Source of the DNA: Ruminococcus flavefaciens MA2007
GTDB taxonomy: Bacteria; Bacillota; Clostridia; Oscillospirales; Ruminococcaceae
Assembly: GCF_000621845.1 (NCBI RefSeq)
Contig: NZ_KK211354.1
Span: 86,733-150,732 of the forward strand
Reading direction: 5' to 3'
Length of the DNA stretch: 64,000 nucleotides
Positions within the stretch are counted from its first letter, which is position 1, and each line of letters opens with the position of its first letter. The notes under the pieces were generated by a model. The model did no database searches, was not told where the DNA came from, and saw only the letters and a program-made list of their open reading frames with translations. Below, piece after piece: positions 18,907 to 27,366 of this stretch. Both the position numbers and the translations under genes were made by a program.

Positions 18907-19657
18907 TATGCGTGATAAGGTCTTTAAGTACGCAGCTGAAACCTTTGGCACAGAGCCGGAATACCTATGGAGCAGGCTGCCGGACTGTGCTGTGCTGCGC
19001 CGCAGAGACAATGACAAGTGGTTTGCTGTGATTATGGACGTTAAAGCTTCTAAGTTCAGACTATCCGGACAGGGCAAGACAGATATCATAGACATCAAGT
19101 GCAGTCCCCTTATGACAGGCTCTCTGCTTGGGATTAAAGGCATTTTTCCTGCCTATCATATGAACAAGGAGAACTGGATAACTGTGCTCCTTGACGGTAC
19201 TGTTGACGAAAAGCAGATAATGTCACTTCTTGATATGAGCTATGAGCTGGCAGGGCAGAGCGGCAGCGGCAAAAGGCTCCGCACCGAGCCCAAGGACTGG
19301 CTTATACCTGCGGCGCCTGCCATGTACGATGTGGAGCAGGACTTCCGCCGCGACGGTACTATAATATGGAAGCAGACCTCAAATATGATAGCTGGCGACA
19401 CGGTGTATATCTATATGGCTGCACCGATATCGGCAGTAATGTACAGGTGCGAGGCTGTTGAGGTCAATATCCCGTACAATTACGACGACGGAAAGTATCG
19501 TATCAAGAAGGCGGTGAAGCTGCGGCTTGTTCACCGCTACAGTGAGGACGATATGCCTCTTGCGAAAATGAAGGATTTCGGCGTTGCAGCCGTCCGCGGA
19601 GCAAGGGGAGTACCTAACACTCTTGCCTGCGAACTGAAAAGACTTTGCGGAAAGTGA
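18893..19657 (+). CDS. MmcQ/YjbR-like protein with C-terminal PUA/EVE-like domain
   Basis: The ATG at 18893 is chosen because AAGGAGG lies just upstream, inside the end of the exonuclease gene. The protein has 254 residues. Residues 1-115 match the MmcQ/YjbR (DUF419) pattern: TEPEYLWSRLPDCAVLRR, KWFAVIMDV, GIFPAYHMNKENWITVLLDG. Residues about 135-254 look like a PUA/EVE-type module (WLIPAAPAMYDV, IIWKQTSNMIAGDTVYIYM) but this is a weaker call. YjbR proteins have a double-wing DNA-binding-like fold without a settled role. The 14-nt overlap suggests a functional link with the exonuclease. Confidence 0.75.
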   Translation: MKRLDMRDKVFKYAAETFGTEPEYLWSRLPDCAVLRRRDNDKWFAVIMDVKASKFRLSGQGKTDIIDIKCSPLMTGSLLGIKGIFPAYHMNKENWITVLLDGTVDEKQIMSLLDMSYELAGQSGSGKRLRTEPKDWLIPAAPAMYDVEQDFRRDGTIIWKQTSNMIAGDTVYIYMAAPISAVMYRCEAVEVNIPYNYDDGKYRIKKAVKLRLVHRYSEDDMPLAKMKDFGVAAVRGARGVPNTLACELKRLCGK

Positions 19658-19694
19658 CGTCAGCAGGCTTAAGATCGGGCTTGCTTCTGCTGAT

Positions 19695-19723
19695 TTGCAT
19701 TATTTTTCAAAATGTGATATAAT
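19695..19723 (+). promoter_or_regulatory. Promoter of the alpha/beta hydrolase gene
   Basis: TTGCAT and TATAAT with a 17-bp spacer, preceded by a stem-loop (19660-19693, TCAGCAG/CTGCTGA) at the end of the previous gene. Confidence 0.7.
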
Positions 19724-19771
19724 TACATTCGTACATTTATTTTTCCCCGATTTTTTGACAGGAGGAACTTT

Positions 19772-20791
19772 ATGCTTAATGCTGATCTGAAGGAATTTCA
19801 ATTTGCTTCTGATTTTGACGAGCTTGTTATCTCGGCTGTGCTGGCTGTGCCCTCAGGAGATATAAACGGTATTGTCCAGATAGTCCACGGCATGAACGAG
19901 CACAAGGAGCGCTATTATCCGTTCATGGATTATCTTGCGGAGCAGGGCTTCATTACCGTTATCCACGACAACCGCGGTCACGGAAAAAGCATCGTAGAGC
20001 CCGACGACCTTGGCTATATGTTCAGAAAGGGCGGCGAGGGCTTCGTAAGCGATATCGCTCAGCTCAATGCAAGGATAAGAGCAGCTTATCCCAATGTTCC
20101 CGTATTTATGGCGGCAAGCGGTCTTGGAGCAGCAGGCGCAAGGTGCTTTTTGAAGGAGCATGACGGCGATATCAACGGCTTGGTACTTCTCGGTACTATA
20201 TGCCACTGCCCGTTCTCGCCTGCGGCAAGAATTATCAGCTCTGTGGCTTCAAAGCACCCCGGCAGCCGTTTCAGAAGCGAGAAGATATTTGATACTATAG
20301 ACGACAGCTTCGGTAAATTCTATGAATCTCCCATAAATTCATGGCGCTGCAGCGACGCAGATGTTGTTCTTGCATACAACGAGGATCCGCTGTGCAATTT
20401 CAAGCCTACCCTCAACGGCTATACCGAGCTTGTATGGCTGTTAAGACAGTCCGAGTCGGGACGGGGCTGGAACGTTACTCAGCCCTCACTGCCTATCAGA
20501 TTTGTTTCGGGCAAGGACGATTCGGCTATGATTTCAGAGAAGCGCTTCATGCGTTCCGTGAAAAAGCTTGAAAAGCTGGGCTATGAGAGCATATCCCATC
20601 GACTTTTCGAGGGTATGCGCCATGACGTGCTCATGGAGAAGAACTCCGTAAATGTATATAAAGACATCGCAAAGACCTTGTTTTCGTGGCTTGACCGCTG
20701 GAACGACCAGCGAGCTGTGGAAATGCCTGCGGAGCCTGTACAGGCGGCAGAGACTGCGCCTGAGCAGGAAACAGCCGAAAACGAGGAATAA
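19772..20791 (+). CDS. Alpha/beta hydrolase of the lysophospholipase family with altered nucleophile elbow
   Basis: A protein of 339 residues resembling monoacylglycerol lipase or lysophospholipase enzymes. VHGMNEHKERY (oxyanion region), DNRGHGKS, the acid region VSGKDDSAM and the catalytic-His region GMRHDVLMEK are all present. The usual GxSxG elbow is replaced by A-S-G-L-G (residues 115-119): ungapped alignment with GHSMG puts Gly117 where the serine should be, with Ser116 one position earlier. The protein may be inactive or use a shifted serine. The last 30 residues are an Ala/Glu/Pro-rich tail. The gene stands alone behind its own promoter. Confidence 0.82.
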   Translation: MLNADLKEFQFASDFDELVISAVLAVPSGDINGIVQIVHGMNEHKERYYPFMDYLAEQGFITVIHDNRGHGKSIVEPDDLGYMFRKGGEGFVSDIAQLNARIRAAYPNVPVFMAASGLGAAGARCFLKEHDGDINGLVLLGTICHCPFSPAARIISSVASKHPGSRFRSEKIFDTIDDSFGKFYESPINSWRCSDADVVLAYNEDPLCNFKPTLNGYTELVWLLRQSESGRGWNVTQPSLPIRFVSGKDDSAMISEKRFMRSVKKLEKLGYESISHRLFEGMRHDVLMEKNSVNVYKDIAKTLFSWLDRWNDQRAVEMPAEPVQAAETAPEQETAENEE

Positions 20792-20804
20792 TCATCATAT
20801 ACAC

Positions 20805-20840
20805 AGCGGATTTGCAGGCTTTGTCCGCAAATGCTCCGCT
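20805..20840 (+). other. Imperfect stem-loop in the tex leader
   Basis: AGCGGA/TCCGCT and TTTGC/GCAAA pair across a short loop just before the tex ribosome site. There is no U tract, so it is a leader structure rather than an obvious terminator. Confidence 0.4.
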
Positions 20841-20857
20841 TAATGAAAGGAAATACT

Positions 20858-23134
20858 ATGGATATCAACAAGGAACTTGCAAAAGAATTCGGACTCAAAC
20901 AGGAACAGGTAGACAATACCGTAGCTCTTATCGACGACGATAAAACTATCCCGTTTATCGCCCGTTACCGTAAGGAGCTTACAGGCTCTCTCGACGACCA
21001 GATACTCCGTGAGCTCTATGACAGGCTCATGTACCTCCGCAACCTTGAAAAGCGCAAGGAGGAGGTAACTGCCGCTATCACAGAGCAGGAGAAGATGACT
21101 CCCGAGATAGAGGCTGCTATCAGCGCAGCTGTTACTCTTGTCGAGGTCGAGGACATCTACCGTCCGTTCAAGCCAAAGCGCCGTACCCGTGCAAGCATTG
21201 CCCGTGAGAACGGTCTCGAACCCCTTGCAGTAATGCTCATGGCTCAGGAGAACTCCACAGAGCCCGAAAAGGAGGCAGAGGCTTTCATCGACGAGGAGAA
21301 GAAGATAATCGACGCTCAGACTGCATTGCAGGGCGCTATGGATATCATCGCAGAGGATATCTCCGATGACGCTGATATCAGAAAGAAGCTCCGTGCTCTT
21401 GCAGGAGAAAAGGGCGAGCTGGTATCCAAGGCTTCGGATCCCGAGGCTGAGAGCGTATACATGAACTACTATGAGTACTCCGAGGCTATCCCGAAGGTTG
21501 CAAATCACCGTGTCCTTGCCCTTGACAGAGGCGAGAAGGAGGGCTTCCTAAAGGTATCCGTTACTCTCGATGAGACTATGGCTACAGACGTTATCTTCGG
21601 CAAGTACATCAAGGCTAACAATGCCTGCGGAGAGCTTGTGAGAGCTGCTGCGGCTGACAGCTACAAGAGACTTATATTCCCCTCTATCGAGCGTGAGATA
21701 CGCTCTGAGATGAGCGCTAAGGCTGCTGAGGACTCCATAAAGGTATTCGCAGCAAATCTCCGTCAGATGCTTCTCCAGCCGCCGCTGAAGAGCAGCATTA
21801 TCCTCGGACTTGATCCGGGATATGCTCACGGCTGCAAGACCGCAGTCATCGACGGCACAGGCAAGGTGCTTGACACAGCTATCATCTACCCTGTAGGCTC
21901 GGCAGGAGCTGTTGAGGCTGCTAAGAAAAAGGTCAAGGAGTTTATCCAGAAGTACAACGTAAACGTTATCTCTATCGGAAACGGTACGGCTTCACGCGAG
22001 ACCGAGACATTTGCCGCTGAGATAGTCAAGGAAGTGCCGCAGGACGTAAGCTACATGGTAGTCAGCGAGGCTGGAGCTTCCGTATATTCCGCTTCAAAGG
22101 TAGCCGCAGAGGAATTCCCCGAGTACGACGTATCTATCAGAGGAGCTATCTCCATTGCACGTCGTTTGCAGGATCCTCTCGCTGAGCTTGTAAAGATAGA
22201 TCCGAAGGCTATCGGTGTCGGTCAGTATCAGCACGATATGCCCCAGGCAAGAATGAGCGAGGCTCTCGGCGGCGTAGTCGAGGACTGCGTAAACTCCGTC
22301 GGAGTTGACCTGAATACCGCTTCACATTCGCTCCTTTCATATATCGCAGGCATAAACGCCACAGTTGCAAAGAATATCGTTACCTACCGTGAGGAAAACG
22401 GCAGATTCACAGACCGTAAGGAGCTCCTCAAAGTTCCTAAGCTGGGCAAGAAGGCTTTCGAGCAGTGCGCAGGCTTCCTGAGAGTTCGTGACGGCAAGAA
22501 TCCACTTGATAATACAGCAGTTCACCCCGAGAGCTATGAGGCAGCTTCATCGCTTCTCAGCGAGTGCGGCTTCACCATTGCCGATATTGCTGGCAGCGGA
22601 GCTGAGGGTATCACAGAAAAGGCAAACAGCATAGGCATAGAGAACATAAGCAAGTCCCTCGGTATAGGTGTTCCAACTCTCACCGACATCATCGGCGAGC
22701 TTAAAAAGCCGGGACGCGACCTCCGTGACGAGCTCCCAGCACCTCTTCTCAGAAGCGGCGACGTTATGGAGATAAAGGACTTAAAGCCCGGTATGGAGCT
22801 TGTGGGAACTGTCCGCAACATCATAGATTTCGGCTGTTTCGTAGATATCGGTGTTCACGAGGACGGACTTGTCCACATCTCGCAGATTTGCAGCAAATAC
22901 ATCAAGCACCCTCTCGAAGCCGTAAAGGTAGGTGAGGTAGTCAAGGTAAGAGTTCTTGACGTTGACCTCAAGAGAAACCGTATCTCCCTTACAATGCGCC
23001 TTAACGACGAGGAGGAGAAGAAGCAGCAGAGGTCAGACCGCAGACCTAATAATAAAAAGCGCGAGGACCGCAAGCCTAAGGGCTTTGACGCCTCACAGCT
23101 CCACAACAGCAGCTTCCGTATCAAGAAGAAATAA
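20858..23134 (+). CDS. tex: Tex-family RNA-binding protein
   Basis: A protein of 758 residues. The ATG at 20858 follows GAAAGGA. The order is typical of Tex: N-terminal helical region with IPFIARYRKELTG (about 30), a YqgF-like RNase H fold (ILGLDPGYAHGCKTAVIDG, about 313), helix-hairpin-helix repeats (LNTASHSLLSYIAGI, KLLKVPKLGKKAFEQ-like region) and a C-terminal S1 domain (GMELVGTVRNIIDFGCFVDI). A basic tail follows. Tex binds nucleic acids and affects transcription or RNA metabolism in several bacteria. The smooth, high-expression codon use fits a housekeeping gene. Confidence 0.95.
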   Translation: MDINKELAKEFGLKQEQVDNTVALIDDDKTIPFIARYRKELTGSLDDQILRELYDRLMYLRNLEKRKEEVTAAITEQEKMTPEIEAAISAAVTLVEVEDIYRPFKPKRRTRASIARENGLEPLAVMLMAQENSTEPEKEAEAFIDEEKKIIDAQTALQGAMDIIAEDISDDADIRKKLRALAGEKGELVSKASDPEAESVYMNYYEYSEAIPKVANHRVLALDRGEKEGFLKVSVTLDETMATDVIFGKYIKANNACGELVRAAAADSYKRLIFPSIEREIRSEMSAKAAEDSIKVFAANLRQMLLQPPLKSSIILGLDPGYAHGCKTAVIDGTGKVLDTAIIYPVGSAGAVEAAKKKVKEFIQKYNVNVISIGNGTASRETETFAAEIVKEVPQDVSYMVVSEAGASVYSASKVAAEEFPEYDVSIRGAISIARRLQDPLAELVKIDPKAIGVGQYQHDMPQARMSEALGGVVEDCVNSVGVDLNTASHSLLSYIAGINATVAKNIVTYREENGRFTDRKELLKVPKLGKKAFEQCAGFLRVRDGKNPLDNTAVHPESYEAASSLLSECGFTIADIAGSGAEGITEKANSIGIENISKSLGIGVPTLTDIIGELKKPGRDLRDELPAPLLRSGDVMEIKDLKPGMELVGTVRNIIDFGCFVDIGVHEDGLVHISQICSKYIKHPLEAVKVGEVVKVRVLDVDLKRNRISLTMRLNDEEEKKQQRSDRRPNNKKREDRKPKGFDASQLHNSSFRIKKK

Positions 23135-23144
23135 GGAGTAGACA

Positions 23145-23786
23145 ATGATATTCAGAACTGAGGAAAAAGAGTTCAAGTGCGCAGTATGCGGCGAGAAATC
23201 TGTCCATGAGGTCATAGTCGAGCAGGAGGCTCCTGCAGAGGCTCCCGACCTTGATATGCGCCCCGGAGAGCCTGTCCGCTCGGGAATAAAGTACTGGGTG
23301 AGCAAGTGCCCTGCCTGCGGATACTGCAATTCATCAATAGAAATACCCGTGAAGTTCACAAAGGAGTATCTTGAAAGCTCCAATTACAATAAGGCAGGGG
23401 ACGACCTTGCGGGAAGATTCATGAAGAAGTCTCTCGCCTGCGAGAAGAACAGCCAGTGGGAGGAGGCTCTCAAAAGCTGTATGTACGCCGCATGGGTCTG
23501 CGACGATGATGGCGACGATGAAAGAGCCGCCGAATGCCGCAGAGCTGCCGTAAGGATATACGATACCCACGGCGCAGTTTTCAAGGAAAGCGCCGATATA
23601 AAGCTCCTTGTGGCTGACCTTCTCAGAAGAAGCGGCGCTCATGACCGGGTTATACGCGATTATAAGGGAGAGCGCTTCGGCTCGCCGCTCATAATGGCGA
23701 TGACTGAGTTTCAGGTAAGTCTTGCGGAGCAGGGCGATCCAGCCTGCCATAAGGCTACGGAAGTCCCCGGTGTAAGAGCAAAATAA
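23145..23786 (+). CDS. DUF2225-like zinc-cysteine protein
   Basis: A protein of 213 residues. Two CxxC pairs near the N-terminus (FKCAVCGEK and SKCPACGYCN) suggest a zinc site, followed by a helical, TPR-like region (KNSQWEEALKSCMYAAWVC, DDERAAECRRAAVRIYD). This matches the DUF2225 layout, whose function is unknown. It starts 10 nt after the tex stop behind GGAG, so it is probably co-transcribed with tex. It carries no signal peptide or membrane segment. Confidence 0.75.
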   Translation: MIFRTEEKEFKCAVCGEKSVHEVIVEQEAPAEAPDLDMRPGEPVRSGIKYWVSKCPACGYCNSSIEIPVKFTKEYLESSNYNKAGDDLAGRFMKKSLACEKNSQWEEALKSCMYAAWVCDDDGDDERAAECRRAAVRIYDTHGAVFKESADIKLLVADLLRRSGAHDRVIRDYKGERFGSPLIMAMTEFQVSLAEQGDPACHKATEVPGVRAK

Positions 23787-23796
23787 ACCGTATCAA

Positions 23797-23826
23797 GCGG
23801 CAGTACCTTTACTGCCGCGTTTTTTA
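23797..23826 (+). terminator. Terminator of the tex operon
   Basis: GCGGCAGTA/TACTGCCGC stem followed by GTTTTTTT. Confidence 0.92.
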
Positions 23827-23875
23827 TGCAAACCGCTGAAAAACATGGGCTTTAGGGTGAATTCAATAGTTTTGC

Positions 23876-23905
23876 TTGACACAAAAAGGAAATATGTGTT
23901 AAAAT
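23876..23905 (+). promoter_or_regulatory. Promoter of the zinc-ribbon coiled-coil gene
   Basis: TTGACA and TAAAAT separated by 18 bp, 40 nt upstream of the start codon. Confidence 0.75.
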
Positions 23906-23944
23906 ATTATCTGTACTATTATTTTTTGTTATGGAGGTTTTTTT

Positions 23945-25015
23945 ATGGCATTTTGTAAATTCTGCGGAAAGCAGATCCCTGACGGCGGAAGCTGCGACTG
24001 CGAAGCAGCAAAGAAGGCTGCCGAGACAGCTGAAAAGGCTGAGAATGCTGCTGAGGCTGTAAAGGAGGACGCTGCACAGGCTGTTGAAACAGTTAAGGAG
24101 GAGGCAGCGCAGGCTGCTGAAACAGTTAAGGAAGAAGCAGCAAAGGCTGTTGAAAAAGCTGAAGAAACAGCTGAAAAGGTCGAAGAAAAGGCTTCAGAGG
24201 TCGTAAACGAGGTAAGAAGCGACGCTGTAGATGCTGCAAAGGAGGCTCAGCAGAAGGCTGAGGGCGCAGCTAAGCAGGCAGGAAACGGCTTCAAGCAGCT
24301 CAGCGGTGCTGATATCGCTAAGAAGGTAGAGGGTATCACAAACAGCATCAATGAAAAGCTGCCCGAGAACGTAAAGAAGAACAAGAGCCTTGTATATATC
24401 GCAGCAGGCGCTTGTGCTGCACTTCTTCTTTGCCTTATCCTTGCAGTCTGCTCAATGGGCGGCGGCGCAAATGGCACAGCTAAGAAGTACATCAACAATA
24501 CATACAGCAAGAAGGGCGGCAAGACCTTCTATTCACTCATGCTTCCAAAGTCTGCTATAAAGGAGCTTAAGGAAGACGACGATTTCGATGATATGGTCGA
24601 TGATTACAACGACAGGATAGAGGATCTTATAGACGATCTGGACGGAAAGGCTACAGTTCCGAAGTTTGACAAGATCTCACGCAAGGAAAAGATGAAGAAG
24701 TCACAGCTCAACAAGGCTGAGGACTATTTCGAGAGTATCTGTGAGATGTTTGACGCTGATGATGACGATATCACAGTAACACAGGGCTATGAGCTCAAGA
24801 TAAAGACCAAGAACAAGGACGAGGACGGCGACGTTCAGCACGAAAAGGATACTATCTGCGTTGTCAAGGTAAAGGGCGACGGCTGGAAGGTAATTCCTGC
24901 TGATGCAGACAGCATTTCTTCCTCATCAAGACTTCTTCGCAGCTTACTTGGCATTAGCTCAAGCTTCACAAGCAGTGACAGCGACGATTTCAGTCTTGAA
25001 GATATCTTTGATTGA
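23945..25015 (+). CDS. Zinc-ribbon membrane protein with Ala/Glu-rich coiled coil
   Basis: A protein of 356 residues of unknown function. Residues 1-18 are a zinc ribbon (CKFCGKQIPDGGSCDC). Residues about 20-120 form a highly regular Ala/Glu/Lys amphipathic helix with near 11-residue repeats (ETVKEEAAQAA and variants), reminiscent of LEA or apolipoprotein-like helices. One membrane helix follows (about 148-172), then an acidic outward-facing domain (about 178-330) and a Ser-rich end. The zinc ribbon, membrane helix and outer domain are shared with the protein at 25119, which lacks the coiled coil; the two are paralogues. A terminator follows. Confidence 0.8.
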   Translation: MAFCKFCGKQIPDGGSCDCEAAKKAAETAEKAENAAEAVKEDAAQAVETVKEEAAQAAETVKEEAAKAVEKAEETAEKVEEKASEVVNEVRSDAVDAAKEAQQKAEGAAKQAGNGFKQLSGADIAKKVEGITNSINEKLPENVKKNKSLVYIAAGACAALLLCLILAVCSMGGGANGTAKKYINNTYSKKGGKTFYSLMLPKSAIKELKEDDDFDDMVDDYNDRIEDLIDDLDGKATVPKFDKISRKEKMKKSQLNKAEDYFESICEMFDADDDDITVTQGYELKIKTKNKDEDGDVQHEKDTICVVKVKGDGWKVIPADADSISSSSRLLRSLLGISSSFTSSDSDDFSLEDIFD

Positions 25016-25024
25016 TAATTACGG

Positions 25025-25055
25025 TCCGAAGCAGAAATGCTTCGGATCTTTTTTT
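25025..25055 (+). terminator. Terminator after the zinc-ribbon coiled-coil gene
   Basis: TCCGAAGCA/TGCTTCGGA stem with GAAA loop followed by a run of U residues. Confidence 0.92.
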
Positions 25056-25056
25056 A

Positions 25057-25085
25057 TTGACTAAAAGCTGTTTGTGTGATAGAAT
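25057..25085 (+). promoter_or_regulatory. Promoter of the short zinc-ribbon paralogue
   Basis: TTGACT and TAGAAT separated by 17 bp, immediately behind the preceding terminator. Confidence 0.65.
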
Positions 25086-25118
25086 AAGTATATTGTATTA
25101 CGTTACGGAGGTCATATA

Positions 25119-25745
25119 ATGCCATATTGTAAAAATTGCGGAAAAAAAGTACCATTATTCAAGAAATGTGACTGCACAGCAGCAGAAAAGAACGTAAATA
25201 ACAGCGCAAAGCGCCTGCTTGTTTTGATCGTTTTCCTGATATTCTTTGTACTCGGCTTGATACTGGGAATACATATGGCAGGTTCGGGTACTAAGGGAGC
25301 TGTCAGGAGCTATGTCAAGGCGGCTTCAAGCAAAAAGGGCGGAAAGACCTTTTATTCGCTGACTTTGCCCGACGAAGCTATAAAGGCTCTTAAAGACAAG
25401 GAAAAGTACAACGACAAGGTCGATGACTACAACGATATGATAGAGGACATGATAGAGGACTTAGAGGGTAAGGAGTCTGCTCCTAAGTTTGACAAGATAA
25501 TGCGCGAGAAGAAGCTGACAAAGTCTCAGCTCAGGAAAGCAGAGCAGTATTTCGAGCGTATCGCCGAGAAGTACGGCGCAGAGAACGCTGATATAAAAGC
25601 CGCAAAGGGCAAAGAGGTCAAGTTCAGGACAAAGCACAAAGATGAGGACGGCGACTATAAGTACGAAAAGTTAACGGTATGCGTCGTCAAAGTAAAAGGC
25701 GAGGGCTGGAAAATAGCTCCCATGAGCGCCGACAGTCTCGGCTGA
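25119..25745 (+). CDS. Zinc-ribbon membrane protein, paralogue of the 23945 product
   Basis: A protein of 208 residues. It begins with a zinc ribbon (CKNCGKKVPLFKKCDC), has one membrane helix at about 30-53 and a charged outward domain. The outer domain matches the upstream paralogue closely (KKGGKTFYSL, a VDDYND motif in both, FKTKHKDEDGD-type segment, CVVKVKGEGWK). The long coiled coil of the paralogue is absent. A zinc ribbon joined to one helix and an extracytoplasmic domain is common in Clostridia, but the role is unknown. It has its own promoter. Confidence 0.8.
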   Translation: MPYCKNCGKKVPLFKKCDCTAAEKNVNNSAKRLLVLIVFLIFFVLGLILGIHMAGSGTKGAVRSYVKAASSKKGGKTFYSLTLPDEAIKALKDKEKYNDKVDDYNDMIEDMIEDLEGKESAPKFDKIMREKKLTKSQLRKAEQYFERIAEKYGAENADIKAAKGKEVKFRTKHKDEDGDYKYEKLTVCVVKVKGEGWKIAPMSADSLG

Positions 25746-26112
25746 TAAATATCCGATGTATTGATATTATTGCTTATATAGAAATTTTATGTTTATTATT
25801 GAGAGAACCCCTTTTGAAAAAGGGGCCCTCTGACGGAGGACGTCCCCTCTGTCACTGCGTGACATCTCCCCGCACTGCGGGGAGTCACTCTCAAACTCTC
25901 TCCCTAAAACTTTCGTTTTGTTTTTTCACAGATAGGGCGCACCTGCATTTGGCAGGTTTTTTTATTTTTATAGAGCGCCCTATCTTTGAAAAAACCAGAT
26001 AAAAGTCTTTGGAAAGGGGCTCGGGGGAGAACCTTTCTTCAGAAAGGTTTCCACCGATAAATAAGTATAAGCTTTTTATATTGGCAATAAGGTCAAAACT
26101 TCGGATTTTTTA
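25746..26112. repeat. Intergenic array of stem-loops
   Basis: No gene is seen here. At least five palindromes occur in 250 bp: CCCCTTTTGAAAAAGGGG (25808-25825), GTCACTGCGTGAC (25851-25863), CTCCCCGCACTGCGGGGAG (25866-25884), an outer GATAGGGCGC/GCGCCCTATC pair (25931-25940 with 25975-25984) enclosing a terminator, and AACCTTTCT/AGAAAGGTT (26030-26049). The order suggests a composite repeat element or an old insertion remnant. Confidence 0.6.
25941..25966 (+). terminator. Terminator inside the intergenic array
   Basis: ACCTGC/GCAGGT stem followed by seven U residues; it may end transcripts of the 25119 gene. Confidence 0.7.
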
Positions 26113-26141
26113 TTGACTATTACCGCGATATATGGTAAAAT
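26113..26141 (+). promoter_or_regulatory. Promoter of the AEC transporter gene
   Basis: TTGACT and TAAAAT separated by 17 bp. Its position rules out translation starts upstream of about 26148. Confidence 0.7.
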
Positions 26142-26200
26142 TATTTGGTTACTGTTCAGGTGACCGTGAAGCGATATTGTATAAGAAAGCTGGAGAGATA

Positions 26201-27130
26201 ATGGCGTCAACTATACTATATAAAACAGTGATAATGCTCATTCTCATCGGAGTAGGCGTTATCTGCGCAAAAACCAAACTCATAAGCGAGGCTTCAAATA
26301 AAGACCTGTCCAAATTCGTATTGCAGGTAGTCAATCCTGTTGTAATATTCATGTCATATCAGACGAAATACCGCACAGAGCTGGTTAAGAACCTGCTGCT
26401 GACCTTTGTTATATCGGCGGCAGTACTTGGCGCGGTGATACTGCTCTCCTATGGCTTTGTCCGCAAAAAGCAGGGCAGGGAAACGGAGATAGAGCGCTTT
26501 TCGTCGGTGTATTCCAACTGCGGCTTCATGGGTATCCCTCTTGTGGACGCTATCTATCACGAGGAGGGCGTATTCTACCTGACTGCCTTTATAACCGTGT
26601 TCAATCTCATTGTATGGACTCACGGAGTTATCCTCATTTCGGGAAAAAAGGACTTCAAACAGGTGATAAAGGTGTTCTATTCACCTACAATTATAGCGAT
26701 ATTCCTCGGACTTATCACGTTCTTTGTGCAGATAAAGCTCCCCTCGGCACTGGCTGATTCTCTCGGATTCATCAAGGAGATAAATACTCCCATGGCTATG
26801 ATAGTTTCGGGAGTCACTATAGCAGGCACGAATATCCCGAAAATGCTGAAAAACTACAGAATATACTACGTATGTTTGTTAAAGCTCCTTGTGATACCCG
26901 TTATAATAGCTGTACCGCTGGTGATTTTGGGCGGCATAGAAGAAAAGGTTCGTATGACCATTCTCATTGCTTCGGCAGCACCTCCGGCGGCAATGTGTAC
27001 CCTCCTCAGCATAAGATACGGACGGAATTCAGTGTATGCTTCTGAGATTTTTACGTCAGGAACTATACTCTCTGTTGTCACTTTACCCCTTGTAGTTAAA
27101 GCTACGGAATATTTAACAAAAATACTATAA
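26201..27130 (+). CDS. AEC (auxin efflux carrier) family transporter
   Basis: A protein of 309 residues with about ten membrane helices in two halves. The family is recognised by NPVVIFMSYQ, YSNCGFMGIPLVDAIY, SPTIIAIFLGLI, INTPMAMIVSGVTIA and SAAPPAAMCTLLSIRYG, with the broken-helix Pro-rich segments typical of the fold. AEC members export or exchange organic acids, amino acids or related anions; the substrate cannot be named here. The ATG at 26201 follows GGAGAG and lies downstream of the mapped promoter. It is a single gene. Confidence 0.88.
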   Translation: MASTILYKTVIMLILIGVGVICAKTKLISEASNKDLSKFVLQVVNPVVIFMSYQTKYRTELVKNLLLTFVISAAVLGAVILLSYGFVRKKQGRETEIERFSSVYSNCGFMGIPLVDAIYHEEGVFYLTAFITVFNLIVWTHGVILISGKKDFKQVIKVFYSPTIIAIFLGLITFFVQIKLPSALADSLGFIKEINTPMAMIVSGVTIAGTNIPKMLKNYRIYYVCLLKLLVIPVIIAVPLVILGGIEEKVRMTILIASAAPPAAMCTLLSIRYGRNSVYASEIFTSGTILSVVTLPLVVKATEYLTKIL

Positions 27131-27177
27131 GTACTTTGGCAAAAATGCTGATTTTATAAAATTTTGCCCTAAAATGT

Positions 27178-27205
27178 TTGAAATTTAATAATAGTGTGTT
27201 ATAAT
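27178..27205 (+). promoter_or_regulatory. Probable promoter of the ROK regulator
   Basis: TTGAAA and TATAAT separated by 16 bp, giving a leader of about 155 nt. Confidence 0.55.
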
Positions 27206-27366
27206 ATAATTACGTTAAAAGAGATTGACTTTACAATAAAAAGAAAAAATTATACGGGCAGTTATAATAAAAATTACTGCTCAAAAGGCCTGCGGGGATA
27301 TGCAGTTTGTACATAGTGGACTTCGTTCCAAACACTGAATTTTTGAAGAAATGGAGTTGTTGTTGT

